Below, piece by piece: positions 1-8,266 of a stretch of 64,000 nt of DNA. A program made the position numbers and the translations under genes. The notes under the pieces were generated by a model. That model worked only from the letters and a program-made list of their open reading frames with translations, searched no databases and was not told where the DNA came from. This stretch comes from an uncultured Bacteroidales bacterium. Its GTDB lineage: Bacteria > Bacteroidota > Bacteroidia > Bacteroidales > P3. The stretch is from the NCBI GenBank assembly GCA_905233895.1, contig CAJOFL010000004.1, positions 1,138-65,137 on the forward strand, read 5' to 3'. How positions within the stretch are numbered: the stretch's first letter is position 1; every line of letters begins with the position of its first letter.

Positions 1-2
1 TC

Positions 3-1610
3 GTCGGATTGTTGAAGGCCCCCACCACCTACAGCCCCATCCTCCATCCCGACAACGCTGTGGCCCGCCGCAACACCGTCCTCCACCAGATGAACCGCTA
101 CGACTACCTCTCCGACGAGGAATACGAGGCCTACAAGGAGAAACCTATCGACATGAGCCACTATTCGCCCCAGAGCCACAACGACGGCCTGGCCACCTAC
201 CTCCGCGAATACCTCCGCACCTACATGAAGGACTGGTGCAAACACCACCGCAAGGCCAACGGCGAATACTACGACGTGCACCGCGACGGACTGAAAATCT
301 ACACCACCATCGACTCGCGTATGCAGCGCTATGCCGAGCAGGCCGTCCGCGAGCATTTCAGCAAGGAAATCCAGCCCGCCTTCGACCGCGAGCTGGCCAA
401 GCGCAAAGGCAACCCCTTCTGCGACATCAGCAAGGACCAGCAGGAGAAATTCCTCACCCAGGCCATGAAGAACTCCGACCGCTACCGCCACCTCAAAGAG
501 GCCGGCCTCTCGCAGAAAGAGATTCGCGCCGCCTTCAACGAGAAGGTCAAGATGCGCGTCTTCAGCTGGAAGGGCAACCTCGACACCACCATGACCCCGT
601 GGGATTCGCTCATCTACTGCAAGCGTTTCCTCAACGCCGGCCTCATGTCGGTCGAACCCGGCACCGGCTACGTGAAAGCCTACGTCGGCGGCATCAACTA
701 CCGCTACTTCAAGTACGACAACGTGCAGAGCCACCGCCAGGTGGGCTCCACCTTCAAACCCTTCGTCTACACTATGGCCCTCCAGGACCTCGGCATGTAC
801 CCATGCACCGAGGTGCCCAACTCCGAAGTCTGCTTCGAGGTGTGGGGCAAGCCCGACTGGTGCCCCAAGAACTCCACCCACGAGCGTGAGGGCGAGATGG
901 TTACCCTCAAATGGGCCCTGGCCCACTCCGTCAACTGGGTCTCAGCCTACCTTATGAAGCAGGGTTCGCCCGAGCAGGTTATCAACATAGCCCGCAAGAT
1001 GGGTGTCCGCAGCCCCATCGACGCCGTGCCGGCCATCGCCGTCGGCACACCCGAAATCACCGTCTACGAAATGGCCGGCGCCATGGCCACCTTCGCCAAC
1101 AAGGGCGAATATGTCGAGCCTATTTTCATCACCCGTATCGAGGACAGCAAGGGCATGGTCGTCGAACGCTTCACTCCCCAGCGCAGCGAGGCCCTCAACG
1201 AGGTGACCGCCTACATGATGCTCGAACTCATGAAAGGCGTCGTCCAGAGCGGTACAGGTGTGCGACTCAACTACAAGTACCACCTCAACCAGTACTCCAA
1301 CTGCATCGCCGGCAAGACCGGCACCACGCAGAACAACTCCGACTGCTGGTTCGTCGGAATCACCCCCCGGCTGGCCACCGCCGTTTGGACCGGCGGCGAA
1401 CTCCGCTCCATCCATTTCCGCAACATGACCTACGGCCAGGGCGCCGCCATGGCACTGCCCATCTTCGGCTACTATATGCAGAAAATCTATCAGGACAAGA
1501 ACCTCAACTTCTACCGCGGCGACTTCGAACGCCCGGCGGTACCCATCGAGATGGACTGCTCCAACTTCCAGCAGGAAATCGAGGACGAAGGCTTTGACTG
1601 GGATTTTTGA
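3..1610 (+). CDS. Penicillin-binding protein 1A (class A PBP), 5' end outside window
   Basis: Bifunctional peptidoglycan synthase: a transglycosylase polymerises glycan strands and a transpeptidase cross-links them in the periplasm. The frame is open to the left edge (Val-Gly precede the first possible TTG start), so the membrane anchor and most of the transglycosylase are missing. The visible part starts at the end of that domain (LLKAPTTYSP) and contains the whole penicillin-binding domain: STFK with the acylated Ser at 746-748, SVN at 927-935 and KTG at 1314-1322. The stretch between about 100 and 600 that joins the two domains is typical of Bacteroidetes PBP1A. rlmN starts 20 bp downstream. 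The family is clear; which PBP1 paralogue it is cannot be told here. Confidence 0.93.
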   Translation, partial: VGLLKAPTTYSPILHPDNAVARRNTVLHQMNRYDYLSDEEYEAYKEKPIDMSHYSPQSHNDGLATYLREYLRTYMKDWCKHHRKANGEYYDVHRDGLKIYTTIDSRMQRYAEQAVREHFSKEIQPAFDRELAKRKGNPFCDISKDQQEKFLTQAMKNSDRYRHLKEAGLSQKEIRAAFNEKVKMRVFSWKGNLDTTMTPWDSLIYCKRFLNAGLMSVEPGTGYVKAYVGGINYRYFKYDNVQSHRQVGSTFKPFVYTMALQDLGMYPCTEVPNSEVCFEVWGKPDWCPKNSTHEREGEMVTLKWALAHSVNWVSAYLMKQGSPEQVINIARKMGVRSPIDAVPAIAVGTPEITVYEMAGAMATFANKGEYVEPIFITRIEDSKGMVVERFTPQRSEALNEVTAYMMLELMKGVVQSGTGVRLNYKYHLNQYSNCIAGKTGTTQNNSDCWFVGITPRLATAVWTGGELRSIHFRNMTYGQGAAMALPIFGYYMQKIYQDKNLNFYRGDFERPAVPIEMDCSNFQQEIEDEGFDWDF

Positions 1611-1630
1611 TTAGGTAGGAGGTCGGAGTT

Positions 1631-2713
1631 ATGAGTTCGGAATTAAAAGTCAATCTCTTGGGCATGACCCTCGAGCAGTTGCAGGCCCTCTGCGCCGCCG
1701 AGGTCTTCCCCCGCTTCGCCGCCAAGCAGCTCTGCGACTGGCTCTACCGCCACCGCGTCGACTCCATCGACCGCATGACCAACCTCTCACTCGCCCAGCG
1801 CGCCCGCCTCGCCGAGATAGCTTACGTCGGCCGCCATGCCCCCGTCAACTGCCAGGTGAGCAAGGACGGCACAAAGAAATATTTGTTTGAGGTTTCTCCG
1901 AACCACATCGAAACCGTCTATATCCCTGATGCCGACCGTGCCACCCTCTGCGTCAGCTGTCAGGCGGGCTGCCGCATGAACTGCCGCTTCTGCAGCACCG
2001 GCCAGAACGGTTTCCACGGCAACCTCACCGCCGGCGACATCCTCAACCAACTCTTCGAGGTCGAGAAGTACGCTCCTGACACTCACGCAATAACGCAACC
2101 AGGCAATAACGCAATAACCAACATCGTCTTCATGGGCATGGGCGAGCCCATGGACAACCTCGACGCCGTCCTCGACGCCTGCCGTGTGCTCACCGCCCCC
2201 TGGGGCCTCGGCTGGAGCCCCAAGCGCATCACCGTAAGCACCGTGGGCGTCATCCCCGCCATGCGCCGGTTTATCGCGGAATGCCAGTGCCACCTCGCCG
2301 TAAGCCTCCACAACCCTGTTGCCGCCGAGCGCGAACGTCTCATGCCCGTCCAGCGTGCCTACCCCATCGACGAGGTGCTCGCCCTGCTCCGCCAGTACGA
2401 CTGGAACGGCCAGCGGCGCCTCTCGTTTGAATACACCATGTTCCGCGGCCTTAACGACGACCTCGACCATGCCCGCCGCCTTGTCGACGCCCTCCGCGGA
2501 CTCGAATGCCGCGTCAACCTCATCCGCTTCCACGAAAACGGAGCCCGTACCGCCGACGGGATGCCCCTCGGCACCTCCACCCCCTCGGCCATCTCGGCCT
2601 TCGAGAGCTACCTCAACAGCCACGGCGTCATCTGCACCCTCCGCGCCTCGCGCGGTCAGGACATCGACGCCGCCTGCGGCCTCCTCGCAGGGAAAAACAC
2701 CCGCGGAAAATAA
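1631..2713 (+). CDS. rlmN: 23S rRNA (adenine-2503-C2)/tRNA methyltransferase RlmN
   Basis: Radical-SAM enzyme that methylates C2 of A2503 in 23S rRNA and A37 of some tRNAs. The CxxxCxxC cluster ligands are Cys114, Cys118 and Cys121. Cys107 (in TLCVSC) and the Cys in DIDAACG near the C terminus match the two cysteines used in the methyl-transfer mechanism. GMGEPMDNL is the family SAM-binding motif. The 360-residue length is normal. Just before that motif the protein has extra residues (THAITQPGNNAIT) where relatives are shorter; the DNA there is a four-unit 8-bp repeat (2087-2118). The start codon lies in a short repeat-like spacer, so an ATG a few codons downstream is possible. Confidence 0.95.
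   Translation: MSSELKVNLLGMTLEQLQALCAAEVFPRFAAKQLCDWLYRHRVDSIDRMTNLSLAQRARLAEIAYVGRHAPVNCQVSKDGTKKYLFEVSPNHIETVYIPDADRATLCVSCQAGCRMNCRFCSTGQNGFHGNLTAGDILNQLFEVEKYAPDTHAITQPGNNAITNIVFMGMGEPMDNLDAVLDACRVLTAPWGLGWSPKRITVSTVGVIPAMRRFIAECQCHLAVSLHNPVAAERERLMPVQRAYPIDEVLALLRQYDWNGQRRLSFEYTMFRGLNDDLDHARRLVDALRGLECRVNLIRFHENGARTADGMPLGTSTPSAISAFESYLNSHGVICTLRASRGQDIDAACGLLAGKNTRGK
2087..2118 (+). repeat. Four-unit 8-bp tandem repeat inside rlmN
   Basis: Units read GCAATAAC, GCAACCAG (degenerate), GCAATAAC, GCAATAAC. The array codes for a loop insert ahead of the GMGEP motif and keeps the frame. Compare the 7-bp arrays in ligA and the acyltransferase gene. Confidence 0.75.
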
Positions 2714-2740
2714 AAAATAAAAAAATTTGAAAAAAATTTT

Positions 2741-2775
2741 TACCCCGAGGGTACTTTTCGAGGGTTTTGGGTACT
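2741..2775 (+). promoter_or_regulatory. Repeat-rich control region of the first ECF sigma operon
   Basis: The inverted repeat TACCC-CGA-GGGTA (2741-2753) is followed by two direct repeats: CGAGGGT at 2746 and 2759, and GGGTACT at 2749 and 2769, with repeat starts 20 bp apart. The region ends 8 bp before the sigma-factor ATG. Its position suggests an autoregulated ECF promoter; the function is inferred. Confidence 0.5.
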
Positions 2776-2782
2776 AATATAT

Positions 2783-3277
2783 ATGATGGAACGGATGCAA
2801 AAGGACTTCATGGCTATGCTCCGCCGATGCAATGGGCTGATACTCAGGGTGTGCTTTATGTTCACCGACCGTCGCCCCACATCGGTCCAGGACCTCTACC
2901 AGGACATTGTCTACAATGTCTGGCGGAGCTATGGCCGTTTCCATCACCTCAGCGGCGAGACCACGTGGGTCTACAGGATAGCCCTTAATGTCGCCATGAA
3001 GCAACGTCGCCGCAATGCCGTCGCCAAACGCCGGGTACCGCCGCTCGATGTAGCCATCCACCGCTGCATTGTCGATAGCGACAACGACCTCGTCGACCGG
3101 CTCTACGAACTTGTCGACCAGCTCGCTCCCGACGAGAAAGCCCTGACTCTCCTCTACCTCGACGAGACACCCATTCGCGAGATGGCGCAGATAACGCGTA
3201 TGTCGGAGAGTGGGGTGAAGAAAAAAATGAAACGTATCAAAGAGAAACTCAAAAAAATGAACGAAGATGAAAGATAA
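2783..3277 (+). CDS. ECF-type RNA polymerase sigma factor
   Basis: Short sigma-70-family protein of 164 residues. The N-terminal half matches region 2 (VQDLYQDIVYNVWRSY, then TTWVYRIALNVA, the usual core-binding and -10-recognising segment). The C-terminal half matches region 4, with a helix-turn-helix around IREMAQITRMSESGVK. It would redirect RNA polymerase to a small regulon. Two adjacent ATG codons (2783 and 2786) could start it. The next gene overlaps its end by 11 bp, so the two are translationally coupled, as sigma/anti-sigma pairs usually are. The regulon is unknown; the downstream membrane proteins are the first candidates. Confidence 0.88.
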   Translation: MMERMQKDFMAMLRRCNGLILRVCFMFTDRRPTSVQDLYQDIVYNVWRSYGRFHHLSGETTWVYRIALNVAMKQRRRNAVAKRRVPPLDVAIHRCIVDSDNDLVDRLYELVDQLAPDEKALTLLYLDETPIREMAQITRMSESGVKKKMKRIKEKLKKMNEDER

Positions 3278-3551
3278 ACCGACACTTGATGAACTTGTTG
3301 CCGCCTATCGGAGGCAGAACGGACGCATTGAACAGGAAGTGCGCTCCACCGAGCCGGCATTGCTGCCTGCCCGCCGGATGTGGAAGGTACAGGAGGCCGC
3401 ACCCTCGTGGCAGTCGGTGGCGGCGGCCATGGCCACGGCCCTGCTGATACTGTTCGCCTTGCCCGACGCCAACGCCTGCGAGGCCAGCGCCCATGCCGAC
3501 CGCGCGGCCTGTATGGCGAAGGTGGAAATGATATTAGACAACGAAATATGA
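3267..3551 (+). CDS. Small single-pass membrane protein, possible anti-sigma factor
   Basis: A 94-residue protein with a charged N-terminal half (about 45 residues, cytoplasmic if it is an anti-sigma factor), one hydrophobic segment near residues 50-66 (VAAAMATALLILFALP) and a short Cys-containing C-terminal tail outside. It overlaps the sigma gene by 11 bp and the next gene by an ATGA junction. I recognise no named family. Position and topology suggest control of the sigma factor, but the cytoplasmic part is shorter than a classic zinc-binding anti-sigma domain and lacks its HxxxCxxC motif. Confidence 0.6.
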   Translation: MKDKPTLDELVAAYRRQNGRIEQEVRSTEPALLPARRMWKVQEAAPSWQSVAAAMATALLILFALPDANACEASAHADRAACMAKVEMILDNEI

Positions 3552-4054
3552 TACGCCGGACGCTCATAACCCTCTTGCTTTTCGTCATCGCCATCGGCGG
3601 TGCACTGGCCTGGAAATACTGGCCACGCACCGTGCCGTGGGAGGAGTGCAGCGAACTCTACCGCCACTACGCACATGCCGACGGCATCCAGGCAGCTTAC
3701 CTCCACAACTACAAAGTCAATGACACCCTGACAATCGAAGCCACACTGCTCGAAGCCACCGACAGTATCAGTTGGAGTTCACTGAAAAACAATTTCAAAA
3801 TCAATAATCCATCAGATCAGGGAAAGCAAGCCATGGCTCGGGGAGAAGACAACCTGGAAATCGGAAAACTTGACATTGACAACGACCTGTATAAATATGA
3901 TATTTGTGTTGCATCTCATCGCGACAGATATATAGCCATCTTCCACACATCCGACCAGAGCCAGAAAGATATTATCATGGAAATCATTATAAACAAAATA
4001 TTCAATGCATTAATTACAAACAAAAATTACTTAAACAATGAAAAAAGTCTTTAG
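3548..4054 (+). CDS. Small membrane-anchored protein of unknown function
   Basis: A 168-residue protein starting at the ATG that overlaps the previous stop (ATGA), which is a better start than any upstream codon. Residues 4-22 form one uncleaved-looking membrane segment (LITLLLFVIAIGGALAW) and the rest should be periplasmic. The second half, from about 3780, is more AT-rich than the first. No family recognised. It lies in the ECF sigma operon between the small membrane protein and a lipoprotein, and its end overlaps the lipoprotein start by 17 bp. Confidence 0.6.
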   Translation: MIRRTLITLLLFVIAIGGALAWKYWPRTVPWEECSELYRHYAHADGIQAAYLHNYKVNDTLTIEATLLEATDSISWSSLKNNFKINNPSDQGKQAMARGEDNLEIGKLDIDNDLYKYDICVASHRDRYIAIFHTSDQSQKDIIMEIIINKIFNALITNKNYLNNEKSL

Positions 4055-4445
4055 AACAGTTGCACTCTTTGCAGTGCTGAGCGTTGCGGCCGCAGGCTGC
4101 ATGAAAGAAGAAACAGCATTTCTTCCTGACAACATCAACACCCGGGCAGAAACAGTGGTCTCCTACTCGGCTAACGGCGAGAACGGAAGTGTATCCCTTA
4201 ACGACGACATGTCATGGGATTTATTCTTGAGCCGTATGTTCGCTTTGGCGGCGGAAGGGTATTCTGTAACAATCTATCCGTCTTCTTATGCTTCATCCAT
4301 TTCTTGTAAGGAAACAGTCACATTTACGACTACCGACCAGGCTGAGGCTGAAGCATGGACTAAAGCAATGGTTCTGGAAGGATACTTCGTGAATGTCGCC
4401 TACGACCCTAAGACTGGTGTCTGGACTTGTGTGGCGACTAAGTAG
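4038..4445 (+). CDS. Small lipoprotein of unknown function
   Basis: A 135-residue protein with a lipoprotein signal peptide: MKK start, hydrophobic core, lipobox AAGC with the lipidated Cys at residue 21. The mature part of about 115 residues is mixed alpha/beta by eye and has two further cysteines that could pair. It overlaps the preceding gene by 17 bp and ends the sigma-factor operon. No domain recognised. It could be an envelope stress sensor or an effector of the sigma system; this rests on position only. Confidence 0.65.
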   Translation: MKKVFRTVALFAVLSVAAAGCMKEETAFLPDNINTRAETVVSYSANGENGSVSLNDDMSWDLFLSRMFALAAEGYSVTIYPSSYASSISCKETVTFTTTDQAEAEAWTKAMVLEGYFVNVAYDPKTGVWTCVATK

Positions 4446-4794
4446 CCCTCGCCAAAAGTTAAATAATGTTAAAATTAATACCCTCGTGTAAGTTTTTGAC
4501 CAAAAATCTGCTCTAGTATATGCGAAAAGGAGAAGAATGTCCTGATGCATACATATAATTATACAGATGTCGAACCAACCCAACAACACGGCCTATGAAA
4601 CTGACTGAAAAAGCCCCGCGCGGAATTGTGTGACGCCGTGCGGGGCCGAATGGCGCCGAAGCCGACGGGGCATTGCTTAACCCTTAAAAAACTGCATTGT
4701 TCCCTACGCCACGGCATCCATGTGCGCACAAAAGAAAACGCACTTTTTAATAACGTGCAGATGAATAATTTAGTATGAATTAAAAACAAAAAAA
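4446..4794 (+). other. 349-bp intergenic region with a strong stem-loop
   Basis: No convincing gene. It contains a stem-loop at 4613-4646 and, overlapping it, a 12-codon ATG-TGA reading frame at 4595-4633 (MKLTEKAPRGIV). TACCCTCG near 4479 matches the reverse complement of the motif ahead of the sigma gene. AT-rich sequence before 4795 probably holds the promoter of the next gene, but no clear TAnnTTTG box is visible. Confidence 0.4.
4613..4646. other. Stem-loop, 11-bp GC-rich stem
   Basis: GCCCCGCGCGG (4613-4623) pairs with CCGTGCGGGGC (4636-4646) across a 12-nt loop, with one G-U pair. An A-run precedes it and no T-run follows on the plus strand. It therefore looks like an intrinsic terminator only when read on the minus strand, where no gene ends. 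It could instead be a structured leader for the gene at 4795. Confidence 0.55.
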
Positions 4795-5850
4795 ATGAAA
4801 AACAAGAAATATTTTGTCGTTATGGCGGTCGCCGCCCTGAACATCTTTGTATGCACCGTTGCTGCACAGGCCCCTACAACATTCGGTGTCGGCACGGGAA
4901 CCAACACCCCCGAGGGAACACTGCACATCCACTCCTCTGTGCCCTTCGATCCAGTTGTACCAGTCGACCCCGATAACCGCGACCAGATATTTGACTTCAA
5001 CTACAATACAGTCTTCCGATTTACCAACGGTAACACTGGCATCGCCTCGACCGACGGCTTCACCCTGACGCAAGCCAACTACAACATGGTGATGGACAAC
5101 CGTGAGAAGGGCTATATCCGCCTGAAGACCCTGGGCGGCAGTGTCTACCTCTCTGAGCAGGGCCGTTTCGGCATAGGCGACACGGCGATAAACCATCGCT
5201 TCAACGTCGACGGCACCAGCCGTTTGGGCGGTAACACTGATGTCGTGGGCAACATTGTGGCGACTGGTAGCGGCTCCTTTTCTGGAGGCATTACGGTGGG
5301 TAACAGTTTCAGTGTGTTGGCCAACGGTGATGTCTCTGCCAACAGTATCACTCTAGGAACTGGCATGTCGGCTAGCTCGTCGGGTATCCTACAAGTTGGG
5401 AACGATATAGCAGTTGGCCTCATCCATATCTCCAGCGTCTACGGAATATTTTGTGGAAACGGTTTCCAACTCACTACGAATGGTATTATGACATTGAATG
5501 GCGGTCTGAACGTCGGTGGCAACATCGTAACTAATGGCTCCTTGCGAGTCGGTAGTGGCTTCTACTGCGACGCGCAGGGCAACGCCAAGGTGAAGGAGTT
5601 GCGTGTTACGCTCACCGACTGGCCCGACTTTGTCTTCGGTGAAGATTACCGTCTTGCGCCGCTGACGGAGGTTGAGGAATACATCTCCGAGAACGGGCAC
5701 CTGCCGCAGATGCCCTCCGCCGCCGAAGTTGAGGCCGACGGTGCCGACCTTGGCGAGATGAACAAACTCTTACTACAGAAGGTTGAGGAACTGACACTCT
5801 ACATCATCGATTTGCAAAAACAGTTGGATGAAATGAAATCAAACAAATAA
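4795..5850 (+). CDS. Exported tail-fibre-like surface protein with C-terminal coiled coil
   Basis: A 351-residue protein with a signal peptide (residues 1-24, cleavage likely after VAA). The middle is a run of short beta-strand repeats rich in G, N, S and T (for example GNIVATGSGSFSGG), as in trimeric fibre shafts. The end, PDFVFGEDYRLAPLTEVEEY followed by HLPQMPSAAEV and a leucine-rich coiled coil, is a widespread Bacteroidetes module related to phage tail-fibre ends, without the self-cleaving endosialidase chaperone. Probably a trimeric surface fibre. No T9SS tail is visible. The lipoprotein gene follows after 12 bp. Confidence 0.75.
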   Translation: MKNKKYFVVMAVAALNIFVCTVAAQAPTTFGVGTGTNTPEGTLHIHSSVPFDPVVPVDPDNRDQIFDFNYNTVFRFTNGNTGIASTDGFTLTQANYNMVMDNREKGYIRLKTLGGSVYLSEQGRFGIGDTAINHRFNVDGTSRLGGNTDVVGNIVATGSGSFSGGITVGNSFSVLANGDVSANSITLGTGMSASSSGILQVGNDIAVGLIHISSVYGIFCGNGFQLTTNGIMTLNGGLNVGGNIVTNGSLRVGSGFYCDAQGNAKVKELRVTLTDWPDFVFGEDYRLAPLTEVEEYISENGHLPQMPSAAEVEADGADLGEMNKLLLQKVEELTLYIIDLQKQLDEMKSNK

Positions 5851-5862
5851 ATAGGACACACT

Positions 5863-6357
5863 ATGAAAAAGATTCGTTCCGTTTTGGTTACGGTAATAAT
5901 ATGCACAACGGTAGCAAGTTGCCTAAAACTCAAAACATATGGGTGTGAGGATGATTGGGATGCCCCTTATACGCCTGTCAGATATGCAAATTCAATAAAA
6001 TGGGATGAGTTCAACTCTTTGATACATGTGCAGGAGTATTTTCGTAGCCATGATTCCACCATCAAACGACACGACGGCGACACATTATTGTTATATGGTT
6101 ATTCCACCACAGAAAAACCAATGATGTCAAATGTGGGCGGCCCGGCTTTTTCACTCATGTGTAGCAGAACGGGGGAATTAATTTATTGCTGTTCACCTTT
6201 GCAAATCAGACTAGGAGATGATACCGTAGAAGAGTGGATGATACAACCACTTAGGAAAATATATGTGGAAGGTACTATTGCCTATGGTGAAAGTCACGGT
6301 ATGTCTTCAGAATTATTTTGGATTGATGCCATAAAAATTGATTCCTTAAAATTCTAA
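5863..6357 (+). CDS. Lipoprotein of unknown function, AT-rich
   Basis: A 164-residue protein with a lipoprotein signal peptide ending VASC (lipidated Cys at residue 20). No domain recognised. Base composition is clearly more AT-rich than flanking genes and matches the protease gene that starts 4 bp downstream, so the two probably form a unit that arrived together. It might be a partner or inhibitor of the C10 protease, as small inhibitor genes often sit beside streptopain-type proteases; there is no sequence evidence for inhibition. Confidence 0.6.
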   Translation: MKKIRSVLVTVIICTTVASCLKLKTYGCEDDWDAPYTPVRYANSIKWDEFNSLIHVQEYFRSHDSTIKRHDGDTLLLYGYSTTEKPMMSNVGGPAFSLMCSRTGELIYCCSPLQIRLGDDTVEEWMIQPLRKIYVEGTIAYGESHGMSSELFWIDAIKIDSLKF

Positions 6358-6361
6358 GTTT

Positions 6362-8131
6362 ATGAAAAAATTTTTTATTTTTTTGTTGATTCTAACACCG
6401 TTTTTTTGTGTGCTTAATCAATGTCGTGCACAAAGTGTCAGTATAAACGAGGCTACATGTGTGGCACAAACATACCTACGGCAAGATATGAACCGACAAA
6501 TAGCAGCAGTGTCTCGCATAATTACTGAACAGGACGATGCAGGAAATCCGCTGATGTATGAAATAATCATGCAGGATAATACAATTGTTCTGGTGGCCGG
6601 TCACAAAGCATGTGATCCAATACTAGGCACATACAAAGGAGATATCGGTATACTTGAATGTGAGCATTTGCCATGCGGATTGGCTGTTATGATAAATCAT
6701 TATAGACAAGCCATCTCCTATTGCATAGAGAACAACATTCAAAGTGAATACAATATTAAGTGGCAACATCTATTGGCGGGAGAAACAACACAGCAGAGTC
6801 GCTCTAGCGTGGGTCCCTTGCTTACCACGATGTGGGGGCAATGTTGCTCGAATGACAGTATTGAACACTTTGCATACAACTTACAAGTTCAGCAGGGAAC
6901 AGGTTGCGATCATTGTTTTGCTGGTTGTGTCGCTGTATCAATGGGGCAGGTAATGAATTTTTTCAAATATCCGAGCGTCACATACCGAATAAATGATTTC
7001 TCCAAACAGTTCGACTGGTGTCATATGCCGGATGCCCTGTATAGGACGAGTCCACTTTTTGAACATGAATGTAATGCCATATCCGAATTGCTTGCAAGAT
7101 GCGGAGAAACATCGGGAATGGTCTATTCATGTACGAGTGCTGGAACGGATAATGAACACGCATTAAGAGCCCTTATTGATTACTTTAATTATTCAACAGA
7201 TGCAAAAAGAATGGAGCGTTCCCATACTATCCCATGGTGGAATCTCTATTCGTTCCTTGATACAATAAAATTAAGTCTTGACATGAAATATCCTGTAATA
7301 ATGGGTGCACGGGATAGAAATTCCAGTGAACTGCATTCCTTTGTTTGTGACGGATACCGTGACAATGAATACCATTTTAACTGGGGATGGAACGGCAAAT
7401 ACAATGGTTATTATTCTTTCAATTTTTGGGGCAATATCAATGTTCATAACCAATTTGTTTTCAGCACAGACTTTGATGCCATTGTCTTCATACACCCTGA
7501 TGAGTGTTTCCCAAACGAATTCTGCAACAATACCATGCATCTCGAAGACTTTTATATCGAATATTATAATGGCCATGATTATATGAACCACAAGCCATAT
7601 GACAATGTTCCCTTGACAATGGCTACACTGTATAGTTCCAGCATTGACTTCGATGAATCATGGAGGACAATTCCGAATGTCGCACACGTGGCCATTTACC
7701 AGGCATACAAAGATATTTATCTTCAAGATGGTTTTGTCGCAGAGTATGGTTGTGATTTTACGGCAAAAATTGATCCTTGCGAGCGGTGCGAGGAGCGTGA
7801 CATTACAGAGAACGCCACACCTCTGACAGACGGCGCGGACTATGGCAGTCATGATAACATGAACGCGCCAATTGCCGCAGGGTGGTCGGAGGATTCCGAC
7901 GGCCTATATCCCAACCCGACCGACGGGCAGGTGACCGTCGCAACCGACGGTGAAGTGGAGTCAATCGTCATCTATACCTCCGATGGACGGCCCGTGGGCG
8001 GCTGGAAATACATCACCATTGGCGAGTACGGCGCCACCCTCGATGTCGGCAACCTCCCCGCCGGCGCCTACATCCTCCGCATCCACACCCCCCGCGGCGT
8101 CACCGCCAAGAAACTCACCGTCCGCCGGTGA
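6362..8131 (+). CDS. C10-family cysteine protease (streptopain-like) with T9SS sorting domain
   Basis: Secreted cysteine protease of 589 residues. Order: signal peptide (1-24), pro-domain resembling the Spi/C10 propeptide (about 25-145), catalytic domain (about 150-385), a middle region of unknown fold with a CERCEE motif, and a C-terminal T9SS type A sorting domain (YPNPTDGQVTV to the end). Cys189 in GCVAVSMGQVM and His325 in LHSFVCDGY match the streptopain catalytic pair; NWGWNGKYNGYY is the conserved Trp loop. The protein should be exported by Sec, moved through SprA and anchored or released at the surface. Codons 1 to about 500 are AT-rich; the tail from about 7860 is GC-rich like the rest of the chromosome. 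Confidence 0.88.
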   Translation: MKKFFIFLLILTPFFCVLNQCRAQSVSINEATCVAQTYLRQDMNRQIAAVSRIITEQDDAGNPLMYEIIMQDNTIVLVAGHKACDPILGTYKGDIGILECEHLPCGLAVMINHYRQAISYCIENNIQSEYNIKWQHLLAGETTQQSRSSVGPLLTTMWGQCCSNDSIEHFAYNLQVQQGTGCDHCFAGCVAVSMGQVMNFFKYPSVTYRINDFSKQFDWCHMPDALYRTSPLFEHECNAISELLARCGETSGMVYSCTSAGTDNEHALRALIDYFNYSTDAKRMERSHTIPWWNLYSFLDTIKLSLDMKYPVIMGARDRNSSELHSFVCDGYRDNEYHFNWGWNGKYNGYYSFNFWGNINVHNQFVFSTDFDAIVFIHPDECFPNEFCNNTMHLEDFYIEYYNGHDYMNHKPYDNVPLTMATLYSSSIDFDESWRTIPNVAHVAIYQAYKDIYLQDGFVAEYGCDFTAKIDPCERCEERDITENATPLTDGADYGSHDNMNAPIAAGWSEDSDGLYPNPTDGQVTVATDGEVESIVIYTSDGRPVGGWKYITIGEYGATLDVGNLPAGAYILRIHTPRGVTAKKLTVRR

Positions 8132-8189
8132 CAGTGAGTTGTACCCTCTTCGAATGGCGAATGAAATTTTTATTAATTTTATTAAAATA

Positions 8190-8221
8190 TTTTTTTCATT
8201 CAGAAAAAAAGTGTACATTTG
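8190..8221 (+). promoter_or_regulatory. Promoter of gdhA
   Basis: TACATTTG at 8214-8221 fits the Bacteroidetes -7 box TAnnTTTG; a T-rich block about 20 bp upstream may serve as the -33 element. Just before it, GAATGAAA (8159-8166) and TTTCATTC (8194-8201) could form a weak hairpin that ends the protease transcript. Confidence 0.65.
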
Positions 8222-8266
8222 CGGTATTCAAATTAAATCAAAGTTTAACATAAAAAATTGATAAAC

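Noticed and set aside
4613-4646. Terminator for the lipoprotein gene ending at 4445
   Set aside because: No T-run on the plus strand and more than 160 bp from the stop; polarity fits only minus-strand transcription.
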